Source: Oehlia diaphana (lineage: Eukaryota > Glomeromycota > Glomeromycetes > Glomerales > Glomeraceae). Taken from it: DNA of 59,068 nucleotides. The notes beneath the pieces are model-generated. The model was given only the letters and a program-made list of their open reading frames with translations. It searched no databases and was not told the origin of the DNA. Numbering within the stretch: position 1 is the first letter of the stretch; each line of letters opens with the position of its first letter. Positions 1 through 12,987 of the stretch are shown piece after piece. Made by a program: the position numbers and the translations under genes. The stretch is from positions 732-59,799 of the forward strand of contig QZLH01000527.1 of assembly GCA_003833135.1 (NCBI GenBank), given 5' to 3'.

Positions 1-2061
1 TGAAGAATAAAATCAAGTAATTGGAATAATGAATCGTCGGTATTAAAAGAAGGCAACTTAAATCTCCTCATTTGTAATTCATTACAAATTAATTTTCCGT
101 TCATAGGTTCATAAGGAAATCTTGGATTGTTCGTGGATTTAATTTCATCAAGTTGTTCAATTTTATCTTTATCAAGTTTCACAGCTGAAATTCCTGATTT
201 AACCAACATATCTGCAATTATTGCTTTCTCTTTCTCGAAAATTCTAGCATCTTTTAATGAAATAAATTGACCATTATTAACTCCGGTCCAGAAAATTTTG
301 CTTTTAAGGCCTAATTTTCTAATAACGTTTAATCCATAGCTTTTGTATGCCGTGATTGAATTCTCCCTAGCAGGAATAGGCCAAAAATTATTCATGGTAT
401 GTGATACAAATTCTATCATTTTTGTCTCTTTGTACCGAGCTTCTTCAAGCTCCACAATATATTCAATTAATTTAACGTGTAAGTCGGATAAAACGTCATG
501 CATAATATATTTATTCCATTTTGCATCATCACAATCGGCTAGTAAAAATCTGTCAGACTGTAGAACGCCACTTCTTGCACTAGATAATGAAAAGTTCCCA
601 TTTAGGTGAACTCCCAAATCGCTAGTTATTGATAGAGATAAATATGAATAAATTTTTCCTGTAAGATCGGGAGGATTTGGAAACTGTAATACAAAAAATT
701 AATAGGGTTAATACTTGATAGACAAATATTACAAAAAAGAAAAAATTTACCGATTCATCTCTCAATTTATACAATGATTTTTTGTCAGATTGAGCAAGTA
801 AAACAGCAACTCCACCTCTTGGCTTTATTAAATGAATGAAATTAAAATTTGATAAAATATTGTTCAAATATATGTAAATAAATAAAATATTGTATAATTC
901 GTTTACCTTCAGTCGTTTTTCCTCTGAAAATTTTTTAAGTTTTCCTTCAAATTCCCTTGACTCCGGTTTGATCTTGTTGTGTCCTCCCGTACATACAGCC
1001 CATATCTCCGAAACTTTTTTATTTTGTACATAATTAAATTTTTCAATATTCATTTGATAAATTTGTTCTCTGTCAATAACACTGCGACGAAATCGACGGT
1101 GTTCTTCTGTCATGTTAATTCTTTCTTCCCAGAGCAATTGAAGTTCTTTACCTTTCATGCGATATAAGCCACACGATTCTATATTTCTTAAAAATAGCAT
1201 CTCATTATTATCCTGAATATTACTGAATAGTTCCACAATTTTATGAGTACTAATAACTTTAGTTGATATATTACTATCTTTTGCTAACTTAGGAGTCCTG
1301 AGTGGAAGTCTAAATAAGGTTCCCTTGAAACCTCCCGAAAAATCACAACTGTATGTATATGGAAATTTATTCTTAATAAAATCAAATATCGCTTCATATG
1401 GGTAGCATTGATCTGGAAATATTTCTTTTAATCTCCCGTAAATAAAATCACCTCGAATACCTTTTGGTCTTTTAGGAGGCAATCCTAACGGAGGAAGATA
1501 TTTTGCATGTGGATCTAAAAATACAATATATTTCCTGGTCAAAAAGCTAGGTAAATCTGTGAAATGAAACGCACAGTTGAATCCTATCCCAGATTTTCCA
1601 ATTTTCGTGTCATCATTAGATTTCTCTCCAATACCAAGTTTGATCAAAGCTTGAAAGTCTTTAGGAGAAAATTCTGCATCATTATAAATCCATATCGCGG
1701 GGCCTTGCCAATCTTCCATTTCTTTTGAAATGAATGATTTATTAGGAAAGTTAAATTGCCTTTCGTCCACGATTACCAAAAAACGTGTGGCTTCAGCATC
1801 ATCTGCATTCTATATAAGAAGTTATTTTCTCTCATTAAATTTTTTTTTTTTTCCATTAAAAAATGTTATTTTTATAGTGAATTACTCACTTGGAGAAATT
1901 CTCTGAATAGATCGTCCGTACGATAGTCCTAAGTATGTTTTTCAAGTACGATATTATATAGAATTGATATATGAATGATTGAATGGAAATAAAGTTACCT
2001 TGATAATATTTTTTATTCTGGTAGTCAACGATTCAGATTGTTCATAGTGATCCCAAAACAT
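1..2061 (-). CDS. Sacsin-like gene A, 5'-truncated, one ATPase unit visible; runs off left edge
   Basis: Exons on the minus strand are 2061-1999, 1928-1890, 1809-907, 822-751 and 683 to beyond base 1. All are in phase and open, with GT...AG introns between them. The product matches the second ATPase unit of the neighbouring genes. It has the Bergerat N-box (FREFLQ/NADDA, split by an intron), then WQGPAIWIYNDAEF and the G1 box DTKIGKSGIGFN, so the ATP site looks intact. The 683-1 exon starts FPNPPDLTG and matches the linker after ATPase 2 in genes B-D. Unlike them, A has no first ATPase unit upstream; its first in-frame ATG (MFWDHYEQ) lies in the exon corresponding to exon 6 of gene B. Only about 400 bases separate it from the stop of gene B. 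Either it is a short single-unit paralogue or a truncated duplicate. A C-terminal BTB would lie outside the window. Family assignment is firm; the start is inferred. Confidence 0.75.
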
Positions 2062-2462
2062 AATTATTACCGATTTTATTACTGTATGATTTCGCAAATA
2101 TTACTTCTCTTAACCAATTATAAGATGATGAATAATTAAATAGGAAAAATAAAAAAAAATTAAAAGTTTTTCGGATTCAGTTCACTTGTATTTACACTTT
2201 TAAAACCTATATATATATATAAAATGGCGGGAGAGAATTTAATTTGATGCATTTATTAAAAATTTGACGAATTTATTTCATGTTCTCGTACTTGGTTACA
2301 TTACTATTAATAGTTTGAATCTTGATTATCTTGTACAAGAACTAACCGTATTCGAAATTTTTCGATGAGAAATTTTTTTTTTTTTTCTCTAAGAATATAA
2401 AACTTTATACAATTGATTTTAAAATATTAAAAAAAAAATGAATGAATAAATAAATAAATAAA
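2062..2462. other. Intergenic stretch between gene A and the stop of gene B
   Basis: Very AT-rich, with A and T runs and an (AT)n tract near 2209-2220. No open reading frame is supported. It must contain the 3' end of gene B and any promoter of gene A. Nothing in it resembles the first ATPase unit that gene A lacks. Confidence 0.6.
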
Positions 2463-5400
2463 TTATTTATCTGATAATAATAATTTTAACATTTCTGATT
2501 CTTCTAGTCTTTCTTGTTCGCTAGCAGCATTTGCGCAAAATTCTAATCTTTGTTCTATAACAAGTTCCTTATTTAATTCGATATATTGTTTACAATGATT
2601 TTTTAATTGTGTTGCTTTACATTCTTTTGACCATAATAAAATTTCGATTACGTTACATACACTAATAAATGGACCGGTTATGATAATATCTTCTACTTCA
2701 TCTTTAAGTCTTTCAACACCGTAAATATCAGTTGCTTTTAACATATTAATCAGAAATGATAAATAATAAGTTTCATAACATTCTTGGTCCGTTTTATTAA
2801 ATTCTTCTGGATTGCGTAGAGTAGATTTTGTCGCTTCTTCAAAAGGTTGTCCATATAACCATCGAAGTAATACTCGGAATACTTCTGGTCGAATATCTTT
2901 TATCATAACTTCGATTTTACTTTCTGTTGATTCACTTAAACCACCGCAAAACATTCTTTCAAAATGCGTTGAAGCAGCTATCATATGTAAATAAAAGAAT
3001 TGATTAATAAAAAAAAAATAATAAATAAATTAATTAATATAAAAATGATTTAAATTTAATACCTGAAAGCACATATCTGTTAGCACCAATCCTTGCTTTC
3101 TCTTCACCAACAATAAAAATTACATCATGATGATCATTATCGTGCTGGCTTATAAATTTTTTCAGTAAAACTTTAATCAAAGTATCTTTTTGATCATGCT
3201 TTCTAACCTTTCGATCTGATTTTAAGTCTATTAACTCACGAGCTCCGGCAAGTAATAGTAGATCTTTATATTCTTTTAAACAATCTTTTACTTTATACAT
3301 CCCCTCTTTAATATCTTCTTGTAAACCAAATATAAGATCCCTTCCTGCTACCCAATTTTCCTTGTCAAATATGTCAAATGGATAATTATCGTTCAAGAAT
3401 AATTTCTTTTCAGGTTTATTAATTTTCAATCTAATAAATATATCGTTATATTTTTTTTGTGAAATTTCATTCATTATTTTGTAAATGTCTATAATTGCAC
3501 CTTTAATAGATTCGTAATCATCCATAGATCTCTTTGAATTCCAAGTAGGTGATTTAATTTGCTCAATGACGAAAAACCAATGTTCAATAATATCTTCCGT
3601 TGATGGATTTCCAATTTCAGGATAATTGTCATGAAAAAAAGAAAACTTTGTTGGCTCGACACTTTCATCAAATAACGGACATTGAGTCCAGCATACATTC
3701 TTGTGTTTGTGAGAACAAAGCTTTTCAAAAGGCTCAAACCCCGAAGTTTCTTTTGGTGATTGATAAATTTGACCTTTGATATTTTTTTCTGATGGAACAA
3801 ATCTGATACTTAGAATTTTTTTCCATTGTTCGATATTGAAATCTAAAGTGTCAACATGTTCATATAAATATCTTACTAAATTTTTTGCTCGATCTTTAAT
3901 TACATGTGCTGGAACTCTTTCTTGTTGAATTTGCGATTCAATTTCTTTTGCACAATCAATAAATGTATTACAGTTTATTTCACGATTAAGACCCATCCTT
4001 CCAAGAGCTTCTAAACAAAAGGGTGTGTTTTGTAATTCTGGCGGTAAAAATAACTCTGTTTCAGCAAAAATACTTCGGAATAAAAGTATGTTTGAATCAT
4101 ATAAAGTATTTGCTTTTACAAAAGCAGTAAGTGATTTGTTAGGTACTACTGGATAATGTTTTATGAAAAGTTCAATCTCTTGATGATTTTCTAAAGACAA
4201 GACATTCTGCAAAAAAGTAACGTAGTCTTTAGAAGGTATTGGTGTCGGAGTCTTCGTAAAAATTGGCCGTATTACGTATTGCAAAATATATTCTAATTCG
4301 CCTATGAGGACAGCACCCAATTCATTTAGTGCGTTGAAATCTGATTCGTTACATTTGTATAAATCAGTATTTTGAGAGAAGGAAAAAAATTTGAGTTTGT
4401 ATGTTAAAAGTTTCCCAGATGTAGCATCAATAAAATTGTCATCACTCGAATGTACTGGCCATATAGGTAAAGATTTAAGAATACTCATAAATCTATTTTG
4501 AACTTGCCCGTATTCTGATAAAACAAATGAATAAGTAAATAAAATGTAAGACAATTTTTAATTTTTTTTTTATTCTAACTCACCTTCTAAAATTTCAAGT
4601 TTTTCTTTAATAAATGATCTAAGCTTTTCATAGTCCGAAGTCGATAAATTACTAGTTTCAAACAACTCTTTCATCGTCAAATTTAATGATGAACGAGTTA
4701 TCTCTAAGGAATGGATGATATTTATTGAACTACAATCTACAATACAATTTTTAAGCTTCTCATTAGCATTCTCAGGAACTATCATATTAGTGAAGCGTAC
4801 TTTTAATTTGGTTAATACAGGAAATAAAATATGTCCATTTTCAGGTACATATAAAAGTGGATTTGTCGTATCAGGTTGAACAAGCATATCGGAAGGCTTA
4901 ATAACTGGTAATAAAGGAAATTTAGAAAGTCTTATAAAATCTATATTTTCTGCGTCTTTATTTAATTTTGACCAAATTTCTTTAAGCCAACTATTATTTG
5001 GTATTGACTTTCCATTTGGATCCCAATTTAATTCCTTTACGGATTTTAATTCATACTCTAAGAGATCTAAAATAGCATAAGAACCAAACTTTTTGATATT
5101 TGTGAACAAGGAAAATTCTTCATCATTAAAGATTTTCTGTAGATTTTCCGGTAAATCAGTGAAGATAAATTTAGATGAACAAGCGTTTGGAAATAAGTCC
5201 AAATGTTTTTGTTTCCCAATGTAATAAACTTGGCCAAATTTTCCAACCGATCCATCGCTCAACGGAACCAATGGTAATCCAGTAAGAACTTTAAACGAAT
5301 TCTTATCTTTAAGAATAAAGTTGAGCAACTGAAACAATGAATCATGAATATTCTTATTTTTACTAATAATGCTTTCATGTATAATATTATCCTTTTGGTT

Positions 5401-8400
5401 TCTCAATCGTAATTCTTCACATACTAACTTTCCGCTGATTGGGAATTTTTCATATCCGACGATCTCATTTAGCTGTTCAATCTTGTCCTTATCAAGTTTT
5501 ACGATTGGAACTGGATATTGTAAATTAACTAATATATCCGCAATTATCGTATTTTCTTCATCGATAATCCTAGCTTCTGACAATGAAATAAATTTCCCAC
5601 CATTAGCTTCCGTCCAGAATATTTTATATTTATCAAATGTTAATTTTTTAATAACATTTAAACCATAATCCTTGTACAGGTCCATAGTCAAATTTTTACC
5701 GATTGGCCAAAAATTATTTGTTAAATGAGGAACGAAATTTGATTTGTTTTTCTTATATCTAGCCTCTTCAAGTTTCACAATCTTTTCAAGCAAATTAATG
5801 TGTAATTCGGGTAAAACTTCATACAAAATATATCTATTCCATTTCGCATCAACACAATCGGCTTGCAAAAAATCACTATCAGATTGCAAAATACTGCTTC
5901 TTGCGGTGGACAAAGAAAAGTTACAATTCAAATGAACTGTCAAATTACTAATCATTGATAAAGATAAATAAGAAAACATTTCGCCTCTAAGTTCAGGAGG
6001 ATCTGGATACTGTAAATATATATAATATTTAATACGTGATAGATAATATTACAAATAAGGAAAAGCCCACTTACCGATTCAGCTTTTAATTTATCCAATG
6101 ATTTTTCATCAGATTGGGCGAGCAAGGATGCAACGCCGCCCCTTAACTTAAATAAAATAATAATTAATTATCATAGTTTTAAATTTAAATTTAATATAAC
6201 AAATTGGGTGATAATGAACATACCTTGAGTCGTTTGTCCTTCGCAAATGTTTTAAGATCTCTAAATTCTGGTTTGATTTTTTCTTGTCCTCCCGTACACA
6301 AAAACCATATTTGTGAAACTTTCTTTTTTTTCTCGCTATCAATGTTAAAGTCTAACTCAACGCCTAATTGATATATTTGCATTTTATCAGTTACACTTCT
6401 GCGAATATCACGGTGAGCATCCGATAAATTAATTTGTGCTTTCCATATCAGCTGAGGAATTTTCTCTTTTAAGTGGTATAGGCCACATGATTCTATATTC
6501 CTTAAAAAGAGCATCTCTTTGTTACCTTCGACACTATTAAATATTCGCAGCATTTCATCAGGTTCGAAAATCCTATTGGTAATTTCACTTTTTCCCGTTA
6601 AATTAAGAGTTCTAAGAGGAAGTCTAAATAATGTTCCTTTGAATTCTTCTAAAAAACCACAGCCTAACGCCTCGTAAGGATAACATTGTCCGGGAAAACT
6701 TTTCTTAAATTCCTTATCGATAAAATCAATTCGAGTGCCTCTTGGTCTTCTGGGAGGATATCCTTGCGCGGGAAGATATCTTGCATTTGGATCTAAGAAT
6801 GCAATATATCTCCCACTTACAAGACTAGGCAAATCTGTAACATGAAAAGCACAATTAAATCCTATTCCGAATTTTCCAATTTTAGTGTCATCGTAAGATT
6901 TCCCTCCAATTCCAAGTTTGATCAAGGCCTGAAAGTCTTTAGCAGAAAATTCTGCATCGTTATATATCCATATCGCAGGACCTTGCCAATCTTTCATTTC
7001 TTCTGAAAATAAAGTCTTTTGTGTATTCTTAGTTGCTTCTCTTTCATCTACTATTACGAAAAATCGCGTGGCTTTAGCATCATCTGCATTCTATGTTAGT
7101 ATAAAACAATAATTTTTTTTAAAAAAATATATAAACACACATTAAAATTATTTCACAACATTACTTACTTGAAGAAACTCTTTAAATAATGAGTTTATCG
7201 AATAATCCTAATTATAAAAATATTATTTAATAATATGAACGTCTAATATGTTAATATAATATCGAAAAATTAATTACCTTGATAATATTTTTTATTCTAG
7301 TAGTCAATGATTCGTTTTGTTCATATATCTTCCAATCTATATCTCCGGCATAATTATTACCTATAATTGATAAATTTTTATTTAAATTATACGTAAAACA
7401 TTAAACCTTATAATCTTGAATACACTAATTTATTATTATTACCGTATATTTTTCCCGTTAAAGTTTGAATTTCCAATTCTCTGGCAACATCCAAAGTTAC
7501 TAGATTATGAGTAATTTTAAGTTTGCTTCTCATTTCTTCTTCAAGTCTATCATCCATATCATCAAAGTGAATTTCATGTAATTCAACAAGCATATTGTCA
7601 TTACTTGGAATCAATAAACCATCTAATTTTTCCAACTTATCCCCTTCTCTCTTACTTTCTTTTTGAATCTTTACGATTTGTTCAATAATTCGAATAACAT
7701 TGTTTATTTCATTTGCGGATAAGACTTTATCTTTATTTCCTTTCAACGTATTTTTAATCATTGTAATTAAATCTTTAACTCCAATTTCATCTCGAACTCC
7801 CATATGTTTAAATAAAGATTTAAATTTACTATTATATTCTATAGGAAGTTCAACAATCAAAGAATCATTATTTTGAAATTTATTTGGAAGACTAAAGACA
7901 ACCTTTTCAGTTGGATAAAATTGTCCTTCATATAAAATCCACGGCTTATATTTCAAATATTTCTTCATAGTATCAAATTCTTCTTTAGACTTATTATCAC
8001 TTGCTTTAAAGGCGTCATTCATATATTTATAAATCTCCGTACAAATTGTTTTCAAATTCTTGGGTGGTTGCTTATTAGAAACACCTTTATAACAAAGTTC
8101 CAACTGTTTTAGAACCTTCGCAACTTCAGGATAAGTATCCCATCCTAAATGTTGTAAAAATTTCTCGTTATTAACTTTAATTTCGATTACCGGAGAGACC
8201 AGACTAATCAAATTTTTGTCTTTTTGACAATAACAATTTTTAGGCTTCGAAAAGACCAGTTTCTCAGACGCGTCAAAAGATGGGATCCATTCTTTTTCCA
8301 GAATTACTTTCAAGAATGCATGATTGTTATTATTTGTCATACGAGTCATCTGGTTTTGAGTATCATTATCATTAAGCACATCCCAATTTTCATCAATATA

Positions 8401-11400
8401 TTTAAAAAGGTTTAATGCTTTGCCCTGAACGTCAGATTGCAGTCTTCGTGTTACAATAGTATTGATTCGAGAAATGACATCATTTGGAGAAAGAACTGGT
8501 TTGATTCCCAATGATCTCAAATTTAAAAGGAATTTTTTGGAAAATGAGGGTTGTGGAATACCATATTTGCCAATAGGAAAGACTTGTTCTTCATCGAAAA
8601 ATAGATCTACCAACGTCTTTTCTTCTGGATCAAATAATTCTGTTGGTTTGATTAACTTTACATTAGCAGGTATGTTTTGTTGCTGTGACATTTTAAACGT
8701 ACCAACAGGTACAAAAGAAATTCCTCCTAGAACATCTTTCAAATTTAGGTCATCATCAAGTAAGGATGGTAATCGATCAAAAAGTTTGTCAATCACTATA
8801 TCTATGTCTTTTTGTTGTTGCGATTCAAGGTATGGTACTACATAGTGTCGCCAATATTCATATACAGTTAATCGAGGAATATGGAGAATATCTTCTAATA
8901 TATAACATAAATTCTGTGAACTCGCACTAAGAAATCCTCCCTTCTGTACTGGATAAATAATTTTTCCATATGAATTTTCCTCATTCCTAGGCAAAAGATA
9001 CCATTCTTTAGACGACAACGAAATGGTGGAAGTATAATTATCAATCTCGGCAAAAATTGGAAGATGTTTTATAGCACTAATAAGCCTTGGCTCAAGATAA
9101 AATCTAGTTGCAAGTCGTAAATAAACGGATATATATTCAATTAGCGCTGATGCTTCATATTTTTGTAACGTGCAATGCAAATTTCCCGGAAATGAGACAT
9201 CAGTACGGAAAGAATTCAGAACTGATATAATATCGTCAGGATTAATAATATAAGGAGCCATCCTAAAGAAAAAAGGAATTTGATTATCCAAGACACTACA
9301 AGAAAATAATTATCTCCAGTAAATATTCAAAGAATACTTACTTATCCCATTTAGAAATTTCGCCAGCGTCAAATTCATTATCAACGAAAACAGCACCAAA
9401 TTTTTCGAAAATAGGAATTAAATCTAAGATTGAAACATTATTGCTCATTTGATGAGAAAATACTTTTTTTGAGGTATTTAATTTTCTAAGAGTAGACTTT
9501 CTCGTCGGTATTAAATGAAGATCTTCAAATTTTGTCAAATCCCAATTTCTATATTTAAGGTTGTCCCATAATTGGTAAATCCACTCACGACGATCTAATA
9601 TTTGTATTTCTTCATTATCAGAAAAAGAATTTCTTATTTTTTTTCCAATACTACCAAAGATGGACCTTATTCGACTACCCTCGTTGGTATCAAGATTTAA
9701 TGAAGATCTAATCATATCGGCAACGACAGACTCATTTAAAATTTTGATATTCAGATTCCATCCTGCCTTTGCATTATTGTATAAACATTTATACAATTCA
9801 AATTCAATAGATTTGTCAACAAATTTGTTCAAATAACTTTTGAAGATATTGTGCTCATCAATTTTATCTTTAATGTCATCGTCTGGACATATATACACGC
9901 AAGAATTGCTAGATTGTGTTATAGTATCAAGGGTACCATCCGCGAGCGGAATCATCTTGAAGCCTACTAATTCGTCAAATTTTTTGTCTCTTAATATATA
10001 ATTAAATAGCTCCAAAACTTCTTTCCTCGGTATCGTATTTTCCCATCTAGTACGATTACAATCTAAGTAAGTTCGAATAATAGCAGGTGAGAAAGTTTTA
10101 AAAGAATCTTTGTGTTTAGAACTTTTTAAGACTCTCATGATGTCAGGAAAAACTGATATTACGGGAAATCCAATATTTCCAATTATTTTTGGTAGATCAT
10201 AGTTAAACCACTTCTCATCCTCAAAATAACCATTAGAAAGTGAAAGCCAATAAAATTCTGATCCTTTATAGGATGAATCGCTATATGTCTCTGAAACTCC
10301 AGATACTGTCCCCATAATATTTGATGAAGAAGGTCCCTTAAATACACGATCATCGACGTTAAGACAATTTGCAACATTTTGTAAAAGATCCTTGCAAAAA
10401 TTACTTATGACACTCGATGTACTCGAATCTTCCTTAACTATTGGCCAAAATTTATAAAAATCACTCGACTTTATATTGGTAGCTTTAAGAAGCGGAAGCT
10501 CACGAAGAAATTTCACCCAAGCCTTAGGTAGGACAATTTCGAACAAATATCGATTCCATGCAACTTTAATACGAGCTAATGCATCAGCCGCCTAAGATCA
10601 ATAATATGTAAGTTAAAAATTTTGAATTCAAAGAGTTTAATATAAGATGTTGGTTAATTACCAGGTCTTCATTGTCTGCTGTTGACCATAAAGAACGCCG
10701 ATTAGTACTAACCTATTAGAACGTTTAGAAATAAAATATATAACCATATTATTAAAATAAAGAAAAGACTTCATCGTTCCTACCGCGAAATATCCATGTA
10801 CGGAGACGCGAAAAGGCATAGATATCGGAAGAGGTAAAAAGCAAAACAACCTTCCGGTAACATTTAAGTTTTCCAAAGGGATAGCTAGACCAACATTAGG
10901 TACAAATTTGTACTCTACTATATTCTTATTGAACTTATCCTGAAAATATGCTTCCGCTTCATTTAAATCATCAAGATAATTTATTATTAACCATGAGCTA
11001 ATATTTTTACAATCTCCTTTCTGTTGTCGAGAAAATGATGCGACATAAGACGCTTGTAGTTGATTATTTTTGCCAAGAGTTTTTGATTGTAATTTATTCA
11101 TCATTGATACAATGTTTTCAACTATCAATCGTCGTTGTTTCCTAACTTTGCCTGCATTTTCCAGTTTGATCATATATAATAATTCAGGTTCAGTAGAACC
11201 TTCCTTTAATTCATAAAATGAAATATACTCAACATATTTCAAAAACAATAAACAATTGATGCTTTCATTTTCGTAAAATTTTTGAAAAATGTCCAAAATT
11301 TCTTCAGGCTTATAAACTTTTTTGGAAATATCTGAATCGGTAGAATCTTCATCAGTACGGAGAGGATAACGAAAGATAGTACCTTCGTATGGTTTATTAC

Positions 11401-12050
11401 ACGGGGTTCTGAAAGGAGCAAATTGGTCCGGATATTCTTTTGCTAATTTATCCTCGACAAAATCGAATTGAACGCCACCGTTAAAATACCATTCATGTGG
11501 ATCAAGAATAACATACTTATCACCAGTAATAAAAGAAGGAGAATCAGTTATGTGATAAATTGAATTAAATCCTACTCCCATTACTAAATCATGTAAAAAA
11601 GAATTAGGATTAAATATACTATATAATTAGAAAATAATATTTATGATATAAGCTTGGAATTTTACCTCCAATTTTATCAAATTGATCGCGTTTTTCGCTA
11701 TCAGCCAATTTTAATAAGGATTGAAAATCTCTTTCTTTAAAAATAGTATTATTCTTTGCTAACAACGCAGGACCTTGATATCTATCAAGTTTCAAGTTTG
11801 TTCTTTCATAATTATTCACCAAATCTGGTTCAAATAAACTATTCGATGGATATGTATTATGATCCAAAATAAATATTTGCGCTGTACTCTTTGCATCATC
11901 AGAATTTTGAAGGATTTCACGAAGAACTTGTGAACCGTCGGGATATTCTTCAAGAATTTTACGTAAACGGTGGGTATAAGGCTCTCGTGGTTTAAATTCT
12001 CTTCCCTTTGCTCTTTTAGGAGCACGAGAATTATTTACTGCGTTAGACAT
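2463..12050 (-). CDS. Sacsin-like double HSP90-type ATPase with C-terminal BTB domain (gene B)
   Basis: Twelve exons, minus strand: 12050-11666, 11583-10784, 10712-10662, 10591-9342, 9262-7443, 7360-7278, 7207-7169, 7090-6224, 6146-6075, 6009-4584, 4514-3063 and 2977-2463. Phases agree throughout and give 2,919 residues. The start is the ATG of MSNAVNN; an upstream in-frame TTG was not used. ATPase unit 1 has the sacsin signature EEYPDGSQVLREILQNSDDA (about residues 34-53) and G1 MGVGFNSIYHITDSPS (about 130-145). ATPase unit 2 has FKEFLQ/NADDA (about 1471-1481) and an intact G1 DTKIGKFGIGFN (about 1544-1555). The last ~200 residues form a BTB fold: DVIFIVG, then SG/AASTHFERMFCGGLSES, then LLRWLYGQ, followed by a BACK-like helical tail. 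Human sacsin has ubiquitin-like, J and HEPN domains; none is seen here. Likely cytosolic, as no signal peptide or membrane segment is visible. Role inferred: chaperone-like ATPase that may connect clients to cullin-3. This is the best-preserved member of the array. Confidence 0.9.
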
Positions 12051-12264
12051 TTCTTCGTAAAAAACTATTATAAGTGAACATGTAACCTTCGAATTCAAAA
12101 TTAAAAATTTATAAAATAATCAAAATAATCATAAAATCAGGGATTTGAAAGAAGATAAATTCATTATAAGGTTAGATGATTCAATAACTGATATAGCCAT
12201 AAATCATTATTTTTGTATACGAAAAAGGTAATCTAAAAAGCTTTTTTATTTTTCATATATTGTA

Positions 12265-12488
12265 CTGTGTAAGCTAAAATAGAATCATCTTACCACACCA
12301 CCCCTGTGATGTTTTTGTCACATCGTCACGTGCTTACCTGTTTACGTTTTTTATTAGGGACTTTTTTTTTTTACTGGCCTGATCTCTATTAGTCACTGCA
12401 TTATATATCAACTGTACTACCACATTTAAAGTACTATTTATATTGTGACAGGTGGTGTGATAAGATGATCCGCTTAAATATCGCACAC
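12265..12488. mobile_element. Small TIR element with TA flanks (MITE), interrupted at its right edge
   Basis: Inverted arms of 38 bp lie at 12265-12302 and 12451-12488. The inner half of each arm is well conserved (ATCATCTTACCACACCACC against ATCATCTTATCACACCACC); the outer half is diverged. TA dinucleotides sit just outside both ends (12263-12264 and 12489-12490), as expected for a TA-targeting element. The interior has no coding potential, so it would be non-autonomous. A related copy without a recognisable left end lies at 39290-39460. A second element has inserted immediately at its right border. Confidence 0.6.
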
Positions 12489-12492
12489 TATT

Positions 12493-12654
12493 GCAAAAAT
12501 ATGAATCTTGACCCGTCACATGTATTAATCTTGACCCACTGCATGCACGTTGTCGATCACATATATTTTACAATACACCATGAATAGGATCGACAACGTG
12601 CATGCAGGTGGGTCAAGTTTCACGTACGTGACGGGTCAAGATTCATATATTTGC
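12493..12654. mobile_element. Foldback element with long inverted arms and perfect 9-bp target-site duplication
   Basis: The arms are 12493-12558 and 12588-12654 (66 and 67 nt). They are almost perfect inverted repeats except for one roughly 10-nt block and one indel, and they are separated by a 29-nt loop. Both ends start GCAAAWATATGAATC. The 9-mer CACACTATT occurs immediately outside each end (12484-12492 and 12655-12663), which is a clean target-site duplication. Long arms plus a 9-bp duplication are typical of non-autonomous Mutator-like elements; that family label is inference. It contains no gene. It sits at the right TA border of the 12265-12488 element, so it inserted later. Confidence 0.75.
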
Positions 12655-12987
12655 CACACTATTAATAAAATTTACTATATATAGTTAAATAATTTTCCTG
12701 AATTAGAATTGACATATGTCATTGACTGATCAAACTACCTTAAATTCATTGTTTTTTTTTATGTTTATTCTTACTATTTATTTTTACTTTATTTATTATC
12801 AGAAATGTAACAATAAAATATATTGTAAAAAAAAAAATTTTTTACGAAATTATATATAAAATTGTATTATAAAAAATTACATAATAAAATTTAATCATTA
12901 AAAAAGGATCAAAAATTATCGATATTCTTCGGATTCACTAACTTCAAACATAAACTACAATTACGCATTTACGCAAAATATCTTTCT

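Larger units (their letters stand above)
12051..12987. other. Intergenic region between the gene C stop and the gene B start
   Basis: Contains the gene B 5' flank and the gene C 3' flank. No coding frame is supported. Its middle is occupied by two nested inverted-repeat elements (12265-12663), listed separately. The rest is AT-rich with A runs. Confidence 0.6.
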
